The notes: a model not told the origin generated them from the sequence alone. Numbered from the stretch's first letter, positions 43,601 through 52,772 are shown. The stretch is 64,000 nucleotides of DNA from Pseudomonas sp. P8_229 (GCF_034008635.1 NZ_CP125378.1:5580501-5644500); one strand, 5' to 3'. Numbers and translations: made by a program.

Positions 43601-44259
43601 TCCTGCAACAGCTTGTGCGCTTCGCGAGCCTCTTTGGTCTTGTCGAAGGCGCGGCGGCCGAGGCGGGTGTACAGCGCGGTGTCGGTGAGCTTTTCCAGTA
43701 GTTCGCTGCGGTCGTTGTCGTCCGCTTTCAGGAACGCACTGAACTCGCTCTGCGCCAGCAACACAGCGCGGGTGAACTGTTCGAAGTTCAGGCCGAGTGC
43801 GGCTTCCAGCTGAGTTTTGTATTCGCCTTTCTGACTGGCGAGCAGTTGATCCTGATCAATATCGCGCAGGCTCTGACGGCTGGCTTGCAGCTTGCCGCCA
43901 GCCTTCTCGCGGGCGCGGTTGGCTTCCCAGCGCGCCCGATAGCGCCGGCCATCGACACCGACAAAATCCACTTCGGCATAACCTTCGCCGGTACCGCGTC
44001 GCAGCAGAGTGCGCGGGTCGCCAGTGGCAATTTCGCCGTCGGCATCGGGGACTTTGGCGTCACGCCCGGTGTTGTTCAGGCGCGGCACAGCGCCAAACAA
44101 CGCCAGACACAATGCATCGAGCAGGGTACTTTTACCGGCGCCGGTCGGACCGGTAATCGCAAACAAACCGGCGCTGGCCAACGGCTCAGCGGTGAAATCG
44201 ATCTCGAACGGGCCGGCCAGCGAGGCGAGGTTCTTCAAGCGAATGGCGAGAATTTTCAT
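40618..44259 (-). CDS. sbcC: SbcC, ATPase/SMC-like subunit of the SbcCD nuclease
   Basis: A 1213-residue Rad50-like ATPase working with SbcD to open hairpins and process DNA ends and replication-blocking palindromes. Walker A GPTGAGKST at residues 37-45, a long Gln/Glu-rich coiled coil, the zinc hook CPVCGSNEHP near residue 605, then a second coiled coil, the signature LSGGETFLVSLALALGLASM and Walker B ESLFIDEGFGSLDP. The ATG overlaps the sbcD stop (four bases). Size is normal for Pseudomonas. Confidence 0.95.
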   Translation of the reverse strand: MKILAIRLKNLASLAGPFEIDFTAEPLASAGLFAITGPTGAGKSTLLDALCLALFGAVPRLNNTGRDAKVPDADGEIATGDPRTLLRRGTGEGYAEVDFVGVDGRRYRARWEANRAREKAGGKLQASRQSLRDIDQDQLLASQKGEYKTQLEAALGLNFEQFTRAVLLAQSEFSAFLKADDNDRSELLEKLTDTALYTRLGRRAFDKTKEAREAHKLLQDQATGVTPLAPEARAELDERFNAAQQQLKRQQAQLKQLEQQHGWLKDLRVLQDAQQAATEQLHSAQQQSESLAGERVKLTRLEQLGPQRHQFARKTELDALLAPLAAQIAAHTQQHSELTERQTQLEQNLEAAKVALSEAQQRQSENAPLLRQAFEEQSTLARLAKEVAACAEAKANARQACTEGQNAIQALLEKQTQVGERLQRIAAELEQSTHLAPLSDAWNAYRDRLQQLMLIGNRLNKGQAELANLEENAARSASELTTQKQQLEVLFKEAGAEPDAVAEQIGILGTLLQDNRKQLRLFEDLSRLWATQQDLDKRNAELQQRQLNAQQERERLTQDGVKSKAELTIAEQTLNVTRELLERQRLARSASVEELRAQLQDDQPCPVCGSNEHPYHQPEALLQSLGRHDESEQANAQQVVDQLKEKLIELRAEVGGVIAQQKELLQQQEQLATQQQALAPSLDAHPLSAQLFNQDAAQRDGWLARQNEQLNQSITQDEQRQSALLTLQQDAARLTQQLRQAETAHQQAAQNLNNQQRELSSDRQRLDEELTAFGNVLPAETLEALRREPAATFMQLDRQIAERLAQLEQQKEELSEQQQRQQTLEKEQDRQQTRLQQAQTAEQQFNALAEQQQLCQQKLAQLLGDHSSAEHWQQQLEQAVEQARAAETGTAQDLQNVRTQIVQIAAELKAQQQRLQALDSEEKDLASKIADWRARHPELDDGGLEDLLRIDDGQVAELRQRLQHNEKAIEQAKVLLQERDQRLLDHQAQHNGNLDAEQLASALTDVQNQFTVSEQQCAELRAEQVEDQRRQNANQALAQQIAEAYAEYQRWARLSALIGSATGDTFRKIAQAYNLDLLVHHANVQLRQLVKRYRLKRGGSMLGLLVMDTEMGDELRSVHSLSGGETFLVSLALALGLASMASSTLKIESLFIDEGFGSLDPESLQLAMDALDGLQAQGRKVAVISHVQEMHERIPVQIQVQRQGNGLSTLEVK

Positions 44260-45500
44260 GGCTGCTCGCCCTCCAGTTGCACGTCTTGCAAGAGTTCGCC
44301 GAAGTCCTTCAACGTCTGCTCATCGACCTCACTGCCGTAGTTGTCCAGCCATGCGCGGCTGAACAGTTCTTGCGGGGTGAGCTGGTCGAGTTCGATCAGT
44401 GCGGCGCCGTCTTCGACCCCGTCAGCACCACGATTACCGGCGTATTCAGCGGCGATACGCACCAGGCGCACGGCCTTGCCTTGCAGGGCGCTTTCGACTT
44501 GATGGCGCAGATCCGGCTGTGGCTCGTCGAGGGTTACGCGCACTTCCAGCCACGGTTGCCGCTGGGTTTCGGCGAGCAGGTCGATGTTCGGCAGGTCTGC
44601 CAGTTGCAGCAGGATCTCCGCCAGCGGCGCCGGGCCGATCCGTTGCAGGTTGACCGATCTCGGGACCAGTTTCGGCTCGACACTGACCAGGGTTTCGCCA
44701 TCGAGCGTAACGTCGAGGATCTGGTGTTGATAGCCGATTTCCGAGAACGACAGCGGAATCGGCGAGCCGCTGTAGCGGATGCGTTCTTCACCGTTGACCT
44801 TCTGCGGCTTGTGCAAATGGCCGAGGGCGACGTAGCTGATGCTCGGCCCGAACAGGCTGGCGGGCAGGGCTTCGGCGTTGCCAATGATCAGGCTGCGCTC
44901 AGAATCCTCTGAAACCGAGCCGCCAGCCATGTGCGCGTGGCTGATGGCGATCAACGCTTGACCGGGTTTGCGCTTGGCGTTGGCGGCTTCGATCAGCCAT
45001 TCGTGTACCTGACCGATACCGCGCAAATAGTTGTCGCCCAGATGCGCGCCGGTGACTTCGGCCGGGCGCAGGAACGGCAGCGCCAGGCACCACGCAGCGA
45101 CTTCGCCTTGGGCATTCGGCAACGGCAGCAGCAAGCGTTCGGCGTCGAGCTGGCCGTCATCCAGCCACAACACCCGACCCAGCGCATGGGTGCGCAGGCG
45201 GCGCATCAATGGCGCAGGCAATTCGATGCGCGAGCCGGAATCGTGGTTGCCGGCGATCATCACGATGGTCAGCAACGGCTGCTGCTCGTGGGCGCTGACG
45301 ATGAAATCGTAGAGGCGTTCCTGGGCTTTGACCGGCGGATTGACCGTGTCAAAGATGTCTCCGGCGATCAGCAGCACATCCGGCTGCGCCAGTTGCAGTT
45401 GGCGCAGCAGCCATTCGAGAAAGCACGCATGCTCGAAATCGCGCTCCTGGCCGTGCAGGTTTTGCCCAAGGTGCCAGTCGGAGGTGTGAAACAGACGCAA
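44256..45500 (-). CDS. sbcD: SbcD, nuclease subunit of SbcCD
   Basis: A 414-residue Mre11-like metallo-phosphoesterase. Metal motifs: FHTSDWHLGQNLHGQERDF at the N-terminus, LIAGDIFDTVNPP, MIAGNHDSGSRIELP and SHAHMAGGS. The likely start is TTG at 45498-45500 (GGAG five bases upstream, and the protein then begins LRLFHTSDWH as family members do); codons further upstream are less likely. First gene of sbcD-sbcC-gst. Confidence 0.93.
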   Translation of the reverse strand: MRLFHTSDWHLGQNLHGQERDFEHACFLEWLLRQLQLAQPDVLLIAGDIFDTVNPPVKAQERLYDFIVSAHEQQPLLTIVMIAGNHDSGSRIELPAPLMRRLRTHALGRVLWLDDGQLDAERLLLPLPNAQGEVAAWCLALPFLRPAEVTGAHLGDNYLRGIGQVHEWLIEAANAKRKPGQALIAISHAHMAGGSVSEDSERSLIIGNAEALPASLFGPSISYVALGHLHKPQKVNGEERIRYSGSPIPLSFSEIGYQHQILDVTLDGETLVSVEPKLVPRSVNLQRIGPAPLAEILLQLADLPNIDLLAETQRQPWLEVRVTLDEPQPDLRHQVESALQGKAVRLVRIAAEYAGNRGADGVEDGAALIELDQLTPQELFSRAWLDNYGSEVDEQTLKDFGELLQDVQLEGEQP

Positions 45501-45661
45501 GGCGGACTCCGCATCAAATAAAGAGGTGATGGCCGCAGGGAAATGAGGGGGCGGCGAAAGAGGGGGAGAGTTTACTGGCAAATGCGCGGGCTGTGGTCGA
45601 AGTCAGTCTTTTGGGAGTGGAGATTCAGGTGGCACAGGGTTTCACTACATCCAGGAGAGGG

Positions 45662-47299
45662 TTACTTCGGGTAGAGCGGCGGCAACCCACTGTCACCCAC
45701 AGGATCCTGCACGCGTTCCGCCGCCGGAATCGTGCGGATTGCCCGCCACAAATCCTCACCCTGCCAATGCTGCCCGGTCTCGCTGTAGAGCGCGCCGTTG
45801 AGACCATCGAGGGCGTCGGACAGCGGCACGAAGCGCGCCGCCATGTCCGCCAACGTTTCCGGCTGCTGACGGGCCCAGGCGTCGAGTGCCTGACGGGTCG
45901 CTTGCGGGTCGTTGGCCTGGCTTGCGCGTTTGATATCGTCCATCAAAGTGCGCGGGCTCGGGCCGGTTTGTGCGGCGCGGTGCACCGCCGGTTGCCAGCG
46001 CGCACGCCACCACAGGCCGAAGCCGAGCAGGGTGGTGCAGGCGAGGATCAGCGTGCTGAGTTTCCACCACCACAGGGTGTCGCTGTCGGCGCTGGCCGAC
46101 TGCAGGGTGCCGGCCGGAGTGTCGACTTGCAGGCTCGGGTTGTTCGCCACTTGCAGGGTGCGCGCCGGCAGGCTGGTGTGTTCCAGGTGATCCTCGAAGG
46201 TGTTCCACCAGATCACGTCGACGGTCGGCAACTCGATGCTACCGCTGCGACCAGGTACCAGCGCTTCGCGTTCTTCACGGCTGCCGATCAGGCCGCGCTC
46301 GCCGCTCTGGTTGCTCAGCACCGGTTGATCCGGGTAGCGGCGCAGGCCGTTGGCGTCGGTGGCGGGCAGGGCGGGCAACTGTGAGCTGGCCAGGCCTTCG
46401 ACTTTCAGGGTCAGGCTGCGGGTCAGCGAGTCACCGACCTGGGTGTGCTCCGGTTCCGGGCTCCAGCTTTCGCTCAGGCTCAGGCTGCGTGCCGGTAGCC
46501 ACGGCGCATCGGCCGGGTAGGTCAGTGGTTTTGGTTTGACCGTCAGCGCAATCTCGGCGGAATTCACGCGCAGCAGTTTGCCCGGTTTCGGCCCCTGCGC
46601 GGTGGCGTCCTGGCTGGGCTGGGTGTCGACCAGTGTGGCGCTGAACGTCTGCGGGGCAATGAGCAGCAAGCCGCTGTGCTGCGGGTAGATCGCGTAGCGC
46701 ATCTCGATCACGCCATGGCGCACACCATTGATGTCTTTCTCGTAGGTGCGCGTGTCGCCCAGTTGCTCGATCCGTGCATCGGCGATCTGCAACGGGGTCA
46801 GGCTGCTGTCGTCGTACAGTGACACCGAGTGGTAGATGCGCAACGTCAGGATCGCCTGCGCCTGCACATACACGCTGGACTGGTCGAGACTGGCCTCGAT
46901 GAACACCGGGGCCGGGTTGTTTTTCTCTTCGCGGGTGTCGCTCTCGACCACTTGCACGGTGATCGGCTGGCTCTGCACCTCACCCAGTTGCAGCGGCGGG
47001 ATGATCACGCTGCCGTTTTCTTTCGGCAGCAGGGTGATGATCCACCGGGTGGTGGCGCGGTTGTCGCCATTGAGGGTGTTCAACTGGTTGACCTGGCGCG
47101 TGCCGCGCACCTCGAACAACGGCTCCAGCGGGGTCAGGTCGGGTTTGCCGAACTGCGTGACGTCGTTGGTTTCGAGGGTGAGTTCGACCGTCTCGCCGGA
47201 GTTCAGGCGACTGCGATCCACGCTGGCCGTCAGCTCGGCCGCCTGGGCGGTGGCCGTGCAGATCAGCAGGGGCAGCAACAGAGCGGTGAAACGGGTCAT
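45662..47299 (-). CDS. BatD family protein
   Basis: A 545-residue exported membrane protein. Signal peptide FTALLLPLLICTATAQA at residues 4-20, a long periplasmic Ig-like region (residues 25-400, starting ELTASVDRSRLNSGETVEL), one membrane span (LSTLILACTTLLGFGLWW, about residue 430) and a cytoplasmic helical tail. BatD works with BatA/B VWA proteins and a MoxR ATPase in an envelope-stress or chaperone-like system. It is the last gene of the six-gene operon; its ATG overlaps the BatB/C stop by four bases. Confidence 0.9.
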   Translation of the reverse strand: MTRFTALLLPLLICTATAQAAELTASVDRSRLNSGETVELTLETNDVTQFGKPDLTPLEPLFEVRGTRQVNQLNTLNGDNRATTRWIITLLPKENGSVIIPPLQLGEVQSQPITVQVVESDTREEKNNPAPVFIEASLDQSSVYVQAQAILTLRIYHSVSLYDDSSLTPLQIADARIEQLGDTRTYEKDINGVRHGVIEMRYAIYPQHSGLLLIAPQTFSATLVDTQPSQDATAQGPKPGKLLRVNSAEIALTVKPKPLTYPADAPWLPARSLSLSESWSPEPEHTQVGDSLTRSLTLKVEGLASSQLPALPATDANGLRRYPDQPVLSNQSGERGLIGSREEREALVPGRSGSIELPTVDVIWWNTFEDHLEHTSLPARTLQVANNPSLQVDTPAGTLQSASADSDTLWWWKLSTLILACTTLLGFGLWWRARWQPAVHRAAQTGPSPRTLMDDIKRASQANDPQATRQALDAWARQQPETLADMAARFVPLSDALDGLNGALYSETGQHWQGEDLWRAIRTIPAAERVQDPVGDSGLPPLYPK

Positions 47300-49032
47300 C
47301 GAGTTTTTTCCTGATCCTGATGTTGTTGCTGTTCGTACCAGAATTTGCGTCGCAGCAATTCCCCGGGATTGTCCGGAATCTTGCCCAGCCATTGTTCCAG
47401 TGCCTGACGCTGTTCGCCTTCGAGGTTGTCCTCGCCGGGTTGCAGCGTCGGTGCAGTATTCGCTGTTTCGTCCGGCGGGTTGCCCGGCACTTCGTTGGGC
47501 CCTGGTGGCGGTGGCGTGGTCGGCGGCGGTTGGTTGGCCGATTCGCCGGGCTGGGCCTCGCTCGGGGTGTCACTTTTCACCGCTGGTGGCTGTGCGGTCG
47601 CTGGCGGTGGTTCATCGCCGGGCACGTTCGGCTGCGCCGTTTGCGGCTGCGGCTCGGCCGGTGGCGGGGTGTTTTTCTGCTTCAGCAGGTTTTCCACCAG
47701 CGCCTTGTTGGTCTGCGCCGGGCGCAGGTCCGGTTGCAGTTCCAGCGCCTGTTCATAGGCATCGATCGCCGCTTCCAGTTCACCACTTTTCGCCAGCGCG
47801 TTGCCACGATTGTAGTGGGCGCGGGCATCACTGCCTTCGGCGAAACGCTGAGCGGCGCCACTGTAATCGCCGGCCTCGTACAACGCCACCCCTTGCCACT
47901 GGTGATCTTCAAAGTGATCGGCGGCCTCGGCCGCGCGTTTCTGCTTGAGCAGATGCAGGCCCTGTTGATCGGGGCGCAGCCACAAGTCTTCGAAGTCGAA
48001 AGCGTAGCTCGGTTGCGGCAGGCACAGCAGCAGCGGCAGGCAGAACAGCCAGCCACGCCGACCGGCGCAGGCAGCCAGCAGCAACAGTGGCAACAACAGC
48101 CAGTAGCCCTGATCGGCCCAGGTGTCGAGGCGCACGGTCTGGCCATCGTTGCGTAGGCTGCGCGGGCCATCGAGCAGGCCGAGGGCGTGCAAGTCGGTCT
48201 CGTCCAGCCGCGCGCTGTGGTATTCACCGCCGACGCTGGCGAGGAAGGCGCCGAGGCTCGGGCTGTCGAGTTGCGGCACGCGGATCGCGCCTTGTTCGTC
48301 CTTGAGGAAACTGCCGTCTTCCTGGGCAATCGGCGCGCCTTCGGCGGTGCCGACGCCGAGCATCAGCAGTTGCGCCGATTGTTGGCCGAGGGCGCGGCGA
48401 ATGCCTTGGCGTTCTTCTTCGCTCAGTGAGGAGCCGACCAGCAGAATCCGCCCCTGACCGAGCGCGCCTTGCTTGAGCAAGGCCAGCGCTTTGCTCACGC
48501 CGAGATCAGCGCGATGACCGCTTTCCGGCATCAGCGACGGTTTGAGCGCGTCGAGCAGATTGTGGCTGGTCGCCAGGTCGTCCGACAGCGGCACCAGCGT
48601 GTGTGCGCTGCCGGCGTAGACGACAATCGCGGTCTGCGCGTCGCTGCGTGCCTGCAACAGATCGAACAGTTTGCGCCGGGCCTGTTCCAGCCGCGTTGGT
48701 GGCGAGTCAGTGGCGAGCATTTCCGGGGTCAGGTCCAGCACCACCACCAATGGATCGGCAGGTTTCTGGCTGGTCTGTTCGACGCGCTCCCAACTCGGTC
48801 CGAGCAGGGCGATGATGGTCAGCAGCCACGCCACGCCGAGGGCGACCCATGGCAGTTTGCTGGCGCGCCCGCTGCCACCGCTGAGCAAGGTGGCGTGAAA
48901 CGCCGGCGGCAAAATCATCTGCCAGCGCCCGGCGCGTTTCTGTCGGTGCCAGAGTTGCCAGATCAGCCAGCCGAGCAGCGGCAGGAGCAGCAGCCACCAG
49001 GGACGGAACCAGTGCGGCCAGAGCGCGATCAT
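47296..49032 (-). CDS. BatB-BatC-like fusion: VWA domain plus TPR
   Basis: A 578-residue membrane protein. Two N-terminal spans (residues 12-26, 60-78), a VWA domain (VVVLDLTPEMLATDSPPTRL; the MIDAS DxSxS is changed to DLTPE), a further span (YWLLLPLLLLAACAG), then TPR repeats (AHYNRGNALAKSGELEAAID, AYEQALELQPDL) and a Pro-rich linker of about 100 residues. It combines BatB and BatC functions. The altered MIDAS suggests metal-independent binding. Overlaps both neighbours by four bases. Confidence 0.9.
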   Translation of the reverse strand: MIALWPHWFRPWWLLLLPLLGWLIWQLWHRQKRAGRWQMILPPAFHATLLSGGSGRASKLPWVALGVAWLLTIIALLGPSWERVEQTSQKPADPLVVVLDLTPEMLATDSPPTRLEQARRKLFDLLQARSDAQTAIVVYAGSAHTLVPLSDDLATSHNLLDALKPSLMPESGHRADLGVSKALALLKQGALGQGRILLVGSSLSEEERQGIRRALGQQSAQLLMLGVGTAEGAPIAQEDGSFLKDEQGAIRVPQLDSPSLGAFLASVGGEYHSARLDETDLHALGLLDGPRSLRNDGQTVRLDTWADQGYWLLLPLLLLAACAGRRGWLFCLPLLLCLPQPSYAFDFEDLWLRPDQQGLHLLKQKRAAEAADHFEDHQWQGVALYEAGDYSGAAQRFAEGSDARAHYNRGNALAKSGELEAAIDAYEQALELQPDLRPAQTNKALVENLLKQKNTPPPAEPQPQTAQPNVPGDEPPPATAQPPAVKSDTPSEAQPGESANQPPPTTPPPPGPNEVPGNPPDETANTAPTLQPGEDNLEGEQRQALEQWLGKIPDNPGELLRRKFWYEQQQHQDQEKTR

Positions 49033-50108
49033 CGGCGCCTCCGCAGACGCAGGCGTTTCAGTCGCTCACGCCAGTCAGGCAACGGACTTTGCAGATAAAG
49101 CTCCTTGGTAAACAGGCGTTGCAGCGGGTTGTCCGGCCACAATTCACGGGCGACCAGCAACAGGCTCAGCAGCAGCGCAAACGCCAGTGGCCACTGATAC
49201 AAGGCTTGCGCCGGGCGCGCCTGGGTCGGTTGCTGGGTCACCGGTTCGAGTTGATCGAGGGTGTCCCTGATCGCTTGCAGCTCTTTGCCGTCGCGGGCGC
49301 GGAAGTATTGGCCACCGGTGGCTGCAGCGATCGCCTTGAGTGCCGGCTCGTCGAGGTCGAGGCTCGGATTGATCCCGAGCAGGCCGGTGCTGCCACTGTC
49401 CTCAGGATCAGCACCGATGCCGATCGGGTAGATTTTCACCCCTTCGCTGGCGGCCAGTCTGGCGGCGGTCAGCGGATCGATTTCGCCGCCGTTGTTGGCG
49501 CCGTCGGTGACCAGAATCAACACCCGGCTCTGTGCCGGGCGCATACGCAGGCGTTTCAGCGCCAGGCCGATGGCATCGCCGATCGCGGTGTTCTTGCCGG
49601 CGATGCCGATGCGCGCTTCATCGAGCCAGACGCGAACGGTGTGGCGGTCGAAGGTCAGCGGTGCCTGCAGGTAGGCCTGACTGCCGAACAGGATCAAACC
49701 GACCCGGTCGCCGTCGCGGCTTTCAAGAAAATCGCCGAGCAAGTGCTGGACCAGCGACAAGCGGCTGACGTCTTCGTCCTGCCACTGCATGTCGGGAAAA
49801 TCCATCGAGCCGGACACGTCCACCGCCACCAGCAGATCACGTCCGCTGGCGGCAATCGGCAGCGGTTCGCCGAGCCATTGCGGGCGGGCAGCGGCGCTCA
49901 GCAGCAACAGCCACAGCAGCAGGAACGGTGCCTGCTGACGCCACGCCGGCAGGTTGGCCCGGGCGCGTCGACGCGCCAGGCCTTCGAGGTCGGACAGAAA
50001 GCTCACACGCAATGCTGGCTCACCACTGTCGGCCACCGGCAGCACCAGGCGCATCAGCCACGGCAGCGGCAGCAGCACAAAGATCCACGGCCAGGCGAAC
50101 TCAAACAT
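49029..50108 (-). CDS. BatA-like VWA domain membrane protein
   Basis: A 359-residue protein with two N-terminal spans, a VWA domain containing an intact MIDAS (LLVAVDVSGSMDFPDM, then GKNTAIGDAIGLALKRL and ILVTDGANNGGEIDP) and a C-terminal span (WPLAFALLLSLLLVARELWP). The start ATG at 50106-50108 overlaps the DUF4381 stop. Partner of the BatB/C fusion in a MoxR-dependent complex at the inner membrane. Confidence 0.92.
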   Translation of the reverse strand: MFEFAWPWIFVLLPLPWLMRLVLPVADSGEPALRVSFLSDLEGLARRRARANLPAWRQQAPFLLLWLLLLSAAARPQWLGEPLPIAASGRDLLVAVDVSGSMDFPDMQWQDEDVSRLSLVQHLLGDFLESRDGDRVGLILFGSQAYLQAPLTFDRHTVRVWLDEARIGIAGKNTAIGDAIGLALKRLRMRPAQSRVLILVTDGANNGGEIDPLTAARLAASEGVKIYPIGIGADPEDSGSTGLLGINPSLDLDEPALKAIAAATGGQYFRARDGKELQAIRDTLDQLEPVTQQPTQARPAQALYQWPLAFALLLSLLLVARELWPDNPLQRLFTKELYLQSPLPDWRERLKRLRLRRRR

Positions 50109-50598
50109 GTTTGCGAATCCAGGTTTCAACGGCTTGGGTCAGGCCGGCGATGGCTTTGTCGTCGAGTTTGCATTCGGGTTTGTAGGCGCCTTCGACCAGC
50201 ACCATCCAGCGTGTCAGGCCAGCGGCCGGGCAACGGTTGTCGAGAAATGCCAGCCATTTGCGGCCATTGAGCGTGTGGCTCTGGCTGTAGGGGTAGTGGT
50301 TACGGCACAGGCGCTTGAGCAGGCCGTTGAGCTGTTGCAGCCAGGCCCCGGCCGGCGCGCCGTCGTAGGGTTTGGGCATTTGTGCCAGTTCGGCCAGCGC
50401 GGCGATGCGCACCGGGTCCAGCGGTTGCTCGGCGCGCACGATCGGGCGTTTGCGGGTCGGTATGAACCGACGCAGACGCCACGCCGCGAAACCCAGCAGT
50501 GGCAGCAGTAAAAGCAGTAGCCACCAACCGGGCGCCGGTGGCCAGAAGTCGATTGGGGGTGGGGAGATCAGAGGTTGCAGTTGCTCGAGGCCGTTCAT
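50101..50598 (-). CDS. DUF4381 domain protein
   Basis: A 165-residue membrane protein with one span (PGWWLLLLLLPLLGFAAWRL, residues 24-43) after a short proline-rich lead, and a cytoplasmic domain (ALAELAQMPKPYDGAPAGAW) typical of DUF4381, which always occurs in MoxR-VWA operons. It overlaps both neighbours by four to eight bases. Role within the complex is not known. Confidence 0.9.
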   Translation of the reverse strand: MNGLEQLQPLISPPPIDFWPPAPGWWLLLLLLPLLGFAAWRLRRFIPTRKRPIVRAEQPLDPVRIAALAELAQMPKPYDGAPAGAWLQQLNGLLKRLCRNHYPYSQSHTLNGRKWLAFLDNRCPAAGLTRWMVLVEGAYKPECKLDDKAIAGLTQAVETWIRKHV

Positions 50599-51539
50599 CG
50601 ACCGCTCCCCGAGCGCTGCGGATTGAGGAACTCCCGCATCTGCTCGACCATCTCGCTTTGCGTGCTCAACGGCATCAACAGCACCCGCAGTTTTTGCGCG
50701 AGCAATTCCCAGCGGGCGATGCGGGCTTCGGCCTGGGCGCGATAGGTCTGGCGCAGATCGAAATTGAGCGTGTCGAGCTCCAGTTGCGCGCCTCTTTCCG
50801 CGAACCTCAAAAGCCCCGCGGCGGGCAACGCGTGATCCAGCGGATCGGACAGCGGCAGCATCAGCAGGTCGCAATGGCGCGACAGCAGGCTCAGTTGCTG
50901 CTCGGCGCTGTCGGACAGCGCACGCTCATCGCAGATCACGATCACCAGGCTGCCCGGGCGCAACACTTCACGGGCCCGGCGCAGCGCTACGCCGAGGGCG
51001 TCGCGGTCCGGTTCGCGTTCGCTGTGCAGCGACTGATTGACCTTCACCAGGCGGTTGAGCAACTGCAACAGGCTTTGTTTGCTGCGGCGCGGTTTGATTT
51101 CGTAATGTTCGTTGTCGCCAAACACCAGCCCGCCGACCCGGTCGTTGTGCCCCAGCGCGGCCCAGCCGATCAGCGCCGCCGCTTGCGCCGCGAGCACCGA
51201 CTTGAACATCAACCCGGAGCCGAAAAACAGCCGTGTGCTCTGCTCGACCATGATGAAAATCGGCCGCTCGCGTTCTTCATGGAACAGCTTGGTGTGCGGC
51301 TCCTGAGTGCGCGCCGTCACCCGCCAATCGATAGTGCGCACGTCGTCGCCGGCCTGATAGACCCGCACCTGATCGAAGTCGACCCCGCGCCCACGGAATT
51401 TCGAGTGATGCAGGCCGATCAGCGGGCTGCGCTGACTCGGCGTGGAAAACAGCTGCACTTCGCGCACACGGTGGCGCATCTCGATCAGGTCGGTGAGGCT
51501 GATGCGGATGCCCGGTTCGGACGGCAGGGGGGCGTTCAT
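50595..51539 (-). CDS. DUF58 domain protein
   Basis: A 314-residue cytoplasmic protein of the DUF58 family: RHRVREVQLFSTPSQRSPL at the start, the diagnostic GRGVDFDQVRVYQAGDDVRT and IDWRVTARTQEPHTKLFHEE, and a degenerate VWA-like region (VIVICDERALSDSAEQQ). The ATG at 51537-51539 is preferred; a TTG three codons earlier overlaps the moxR stop. Thought to link the MoxR ATPase to the VWA proteins. Confidence 0.9.
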   Translation of the reverse strand: MNAPLPSEPGIRISLTDLIEMRHRVREVQLFSTPSQRSPLIGLHHSKFRGRGVDFDQVRVYQAGDDVRTIDWRVTARTQEPHTKLFHEERERPIFIMVEQSTRLFFGSGLMFKSVLAAQAAALIGWAALGHNDRVGGLVFGDNEHYEIKPRRSKQSLLQLLNRLVKVNQSLHSEREPDRDALGVALRRAREVLRPGSLVIVICDERALSDSAEQQLSLLSRHCDLLMLPLSDPLDHALPAAGLLRFAERGAQLELDTLNFDLRQTYRAQAEARIARWELLAQKLRVLLMPLSTQSEMVEQMREFLNPQRSGSGR

Positions 51540-51544
51540 GGGGG

Positions 51545-52504
51545 TCAAGCGACGGCTACGACGTCGAGAATCCGCTGCACCACCCGATCCTGATCGATGC
51601 CGGCGGCTTCGGCTTCAAACGACAGAATGATGCGGTGACGCAACACGTCGAACAGCACCGCCTGAATGTCTTCCGGGCTGACGAAGTCGCGACCGGCCAG
51701 CCAGGCGTGGGCCCGGGCGCAGCGGTCGAGAGCGATGGAACCGCGCGGGCTGGCGCCATAGGCGATCCACTCGGCCATTTCCGGGTCGAACTTGGCCGGG
51801 GTGCGCGTGGCCATGACCAGTTGCACCAAGTATTCCTCCACGGCGTCGGCCATGTACAGGCCGAGGATTTCCTTGCGTGCGGCGAAGATCGCCTGCTGGC
51901 TGACCCGGCGTTCAGGCTTGGTTTCGCCATTCAGCGCTTCGCCACGGGCCTGCTGGAGGATCCGGCGTTCGACGGCGGCGTCCGGGAAACCGATTTTTAC
52001 GTGCATCAGGAACCGGTCGAGTTGCGCTTCCGGCAGCGGGTAGGTGCCTTCCTGCTCGATCGGGTTCTGCGTGGCCATCACCAGAAACAGCGGCGACAGC
52101 TCGTAAGTGCTGCGCCCGACGCTGACCTGGCGCTCGGCCATGGCTTCGAGCAGTGCCGATTGCACCTTGGCCGGGGCACGGTTGATTTCGTCCGCCAGCA
52201 CCAGATTGTGGAAGATCGGCCCTTGCTGGAACACGAAACTGCCGGTTTCCGGGCGATAGATCTCGGTGCCGGTGATGTCGGCCGGCAGCAGGTCGGGGGT
52301 GAACTGGATGCGATGGAACTGGGCTTCGATGCCCTCGGCGAGTTCTTTGATCGCTTTGGTCTTGGCCAGACCCGGAGCGCCCTCGACCAGCATGTGGCCG
52401 TCGGCGAGCAGGGCGATGAGCAAGCGCTCGATGAGTTTTTCCTGGCCGAGAATCTGCGTTGAAAGAAAGGTTCGCAGCGCCAGCAGCGCTTCACGATGTT
52501 CCAT
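51545..52504 (-). CDS. MoxR family AAA+ ATPase
   Basis: A 319-residue AAA+ ATPase with chaperone-like function. Walker A VEGAPGLAKTKAI (residues 40-52), Walker B NLVLADEINRAPAKVQ, sensor 1 VMATQNPIEQEGTYPLPEAQ and an Arg finger region PEAQLDRFL; sensor 2 in ASPRGSIALDRC. First gene of the moxR-DUF58-DUF4381-batA-batBC-batD operon. The promoter should lie in 52505-52682. Confidence 0.94.
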   Translation of the reverse strand: MEHREALLALRTFLSTQILGQEKLIERLLIALLADGHMLVEGAPGLAKTKAIKELAEGIEAQFHRIQFTPDLLPADITGTEIYRPETGSFVFQQGPIFHNLVLADEINRAPAKVQSALLEAMAERQVSVGRSTYELSPLFLVMATQNPIEQEGTYPLPEAQLDRFLMHVKIGFPDAAVERRILQQARGEALNGETKPERRVSQQAIFAARKEILGLYMADAVEEYLVQLVMATRTPAKFDPEMAEWIAYGASPRGSIALDRCARAHAWLAGRDFVSPEDIQAVLFDVLRHRIILSFEAEAAGIDQDRVVQRILDVVAVA

Positions 52505-52682
52505 CGGTGACTGTTCCTGGAAAGGGTGGCCCCAGGCGTTCGGATAACGCCGGGGCTGGGGGCGTTACTTTAATCCATCGAGGGGGGTGGCGACTAACGG
52601 CATTTTGCGCAAAGTGCGGGAAATGACTGGGGTAATTGTTGGATTTTTGTAGCCGGGGAGTGATTGGTTGCCTGTGCCGGCC

Positions 52683-52753
52683 CTATCGCGAGCAGGCTCA
52701 CTCCTACAATGGATCGTCGTACACCGACCTGTAGGAGTGAGCCTGCTCGCGAT
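52683..52753. repeat. REP pair, outward orientation (GTAGGAGTGAGCCTGCTCGCGA type)
   Basis: CTATCGCGAGCAGGCTCACT from 52683 and the inverse arm ending at 52753, separated by 20 bases. The arms are in the opposite relative order to the REPIN at 6667, i.e. two REPs tail to tail. Confidence 0.9.
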
Positions 52754-52772
52754 GAGGCCAGTCTGGGCGCCA

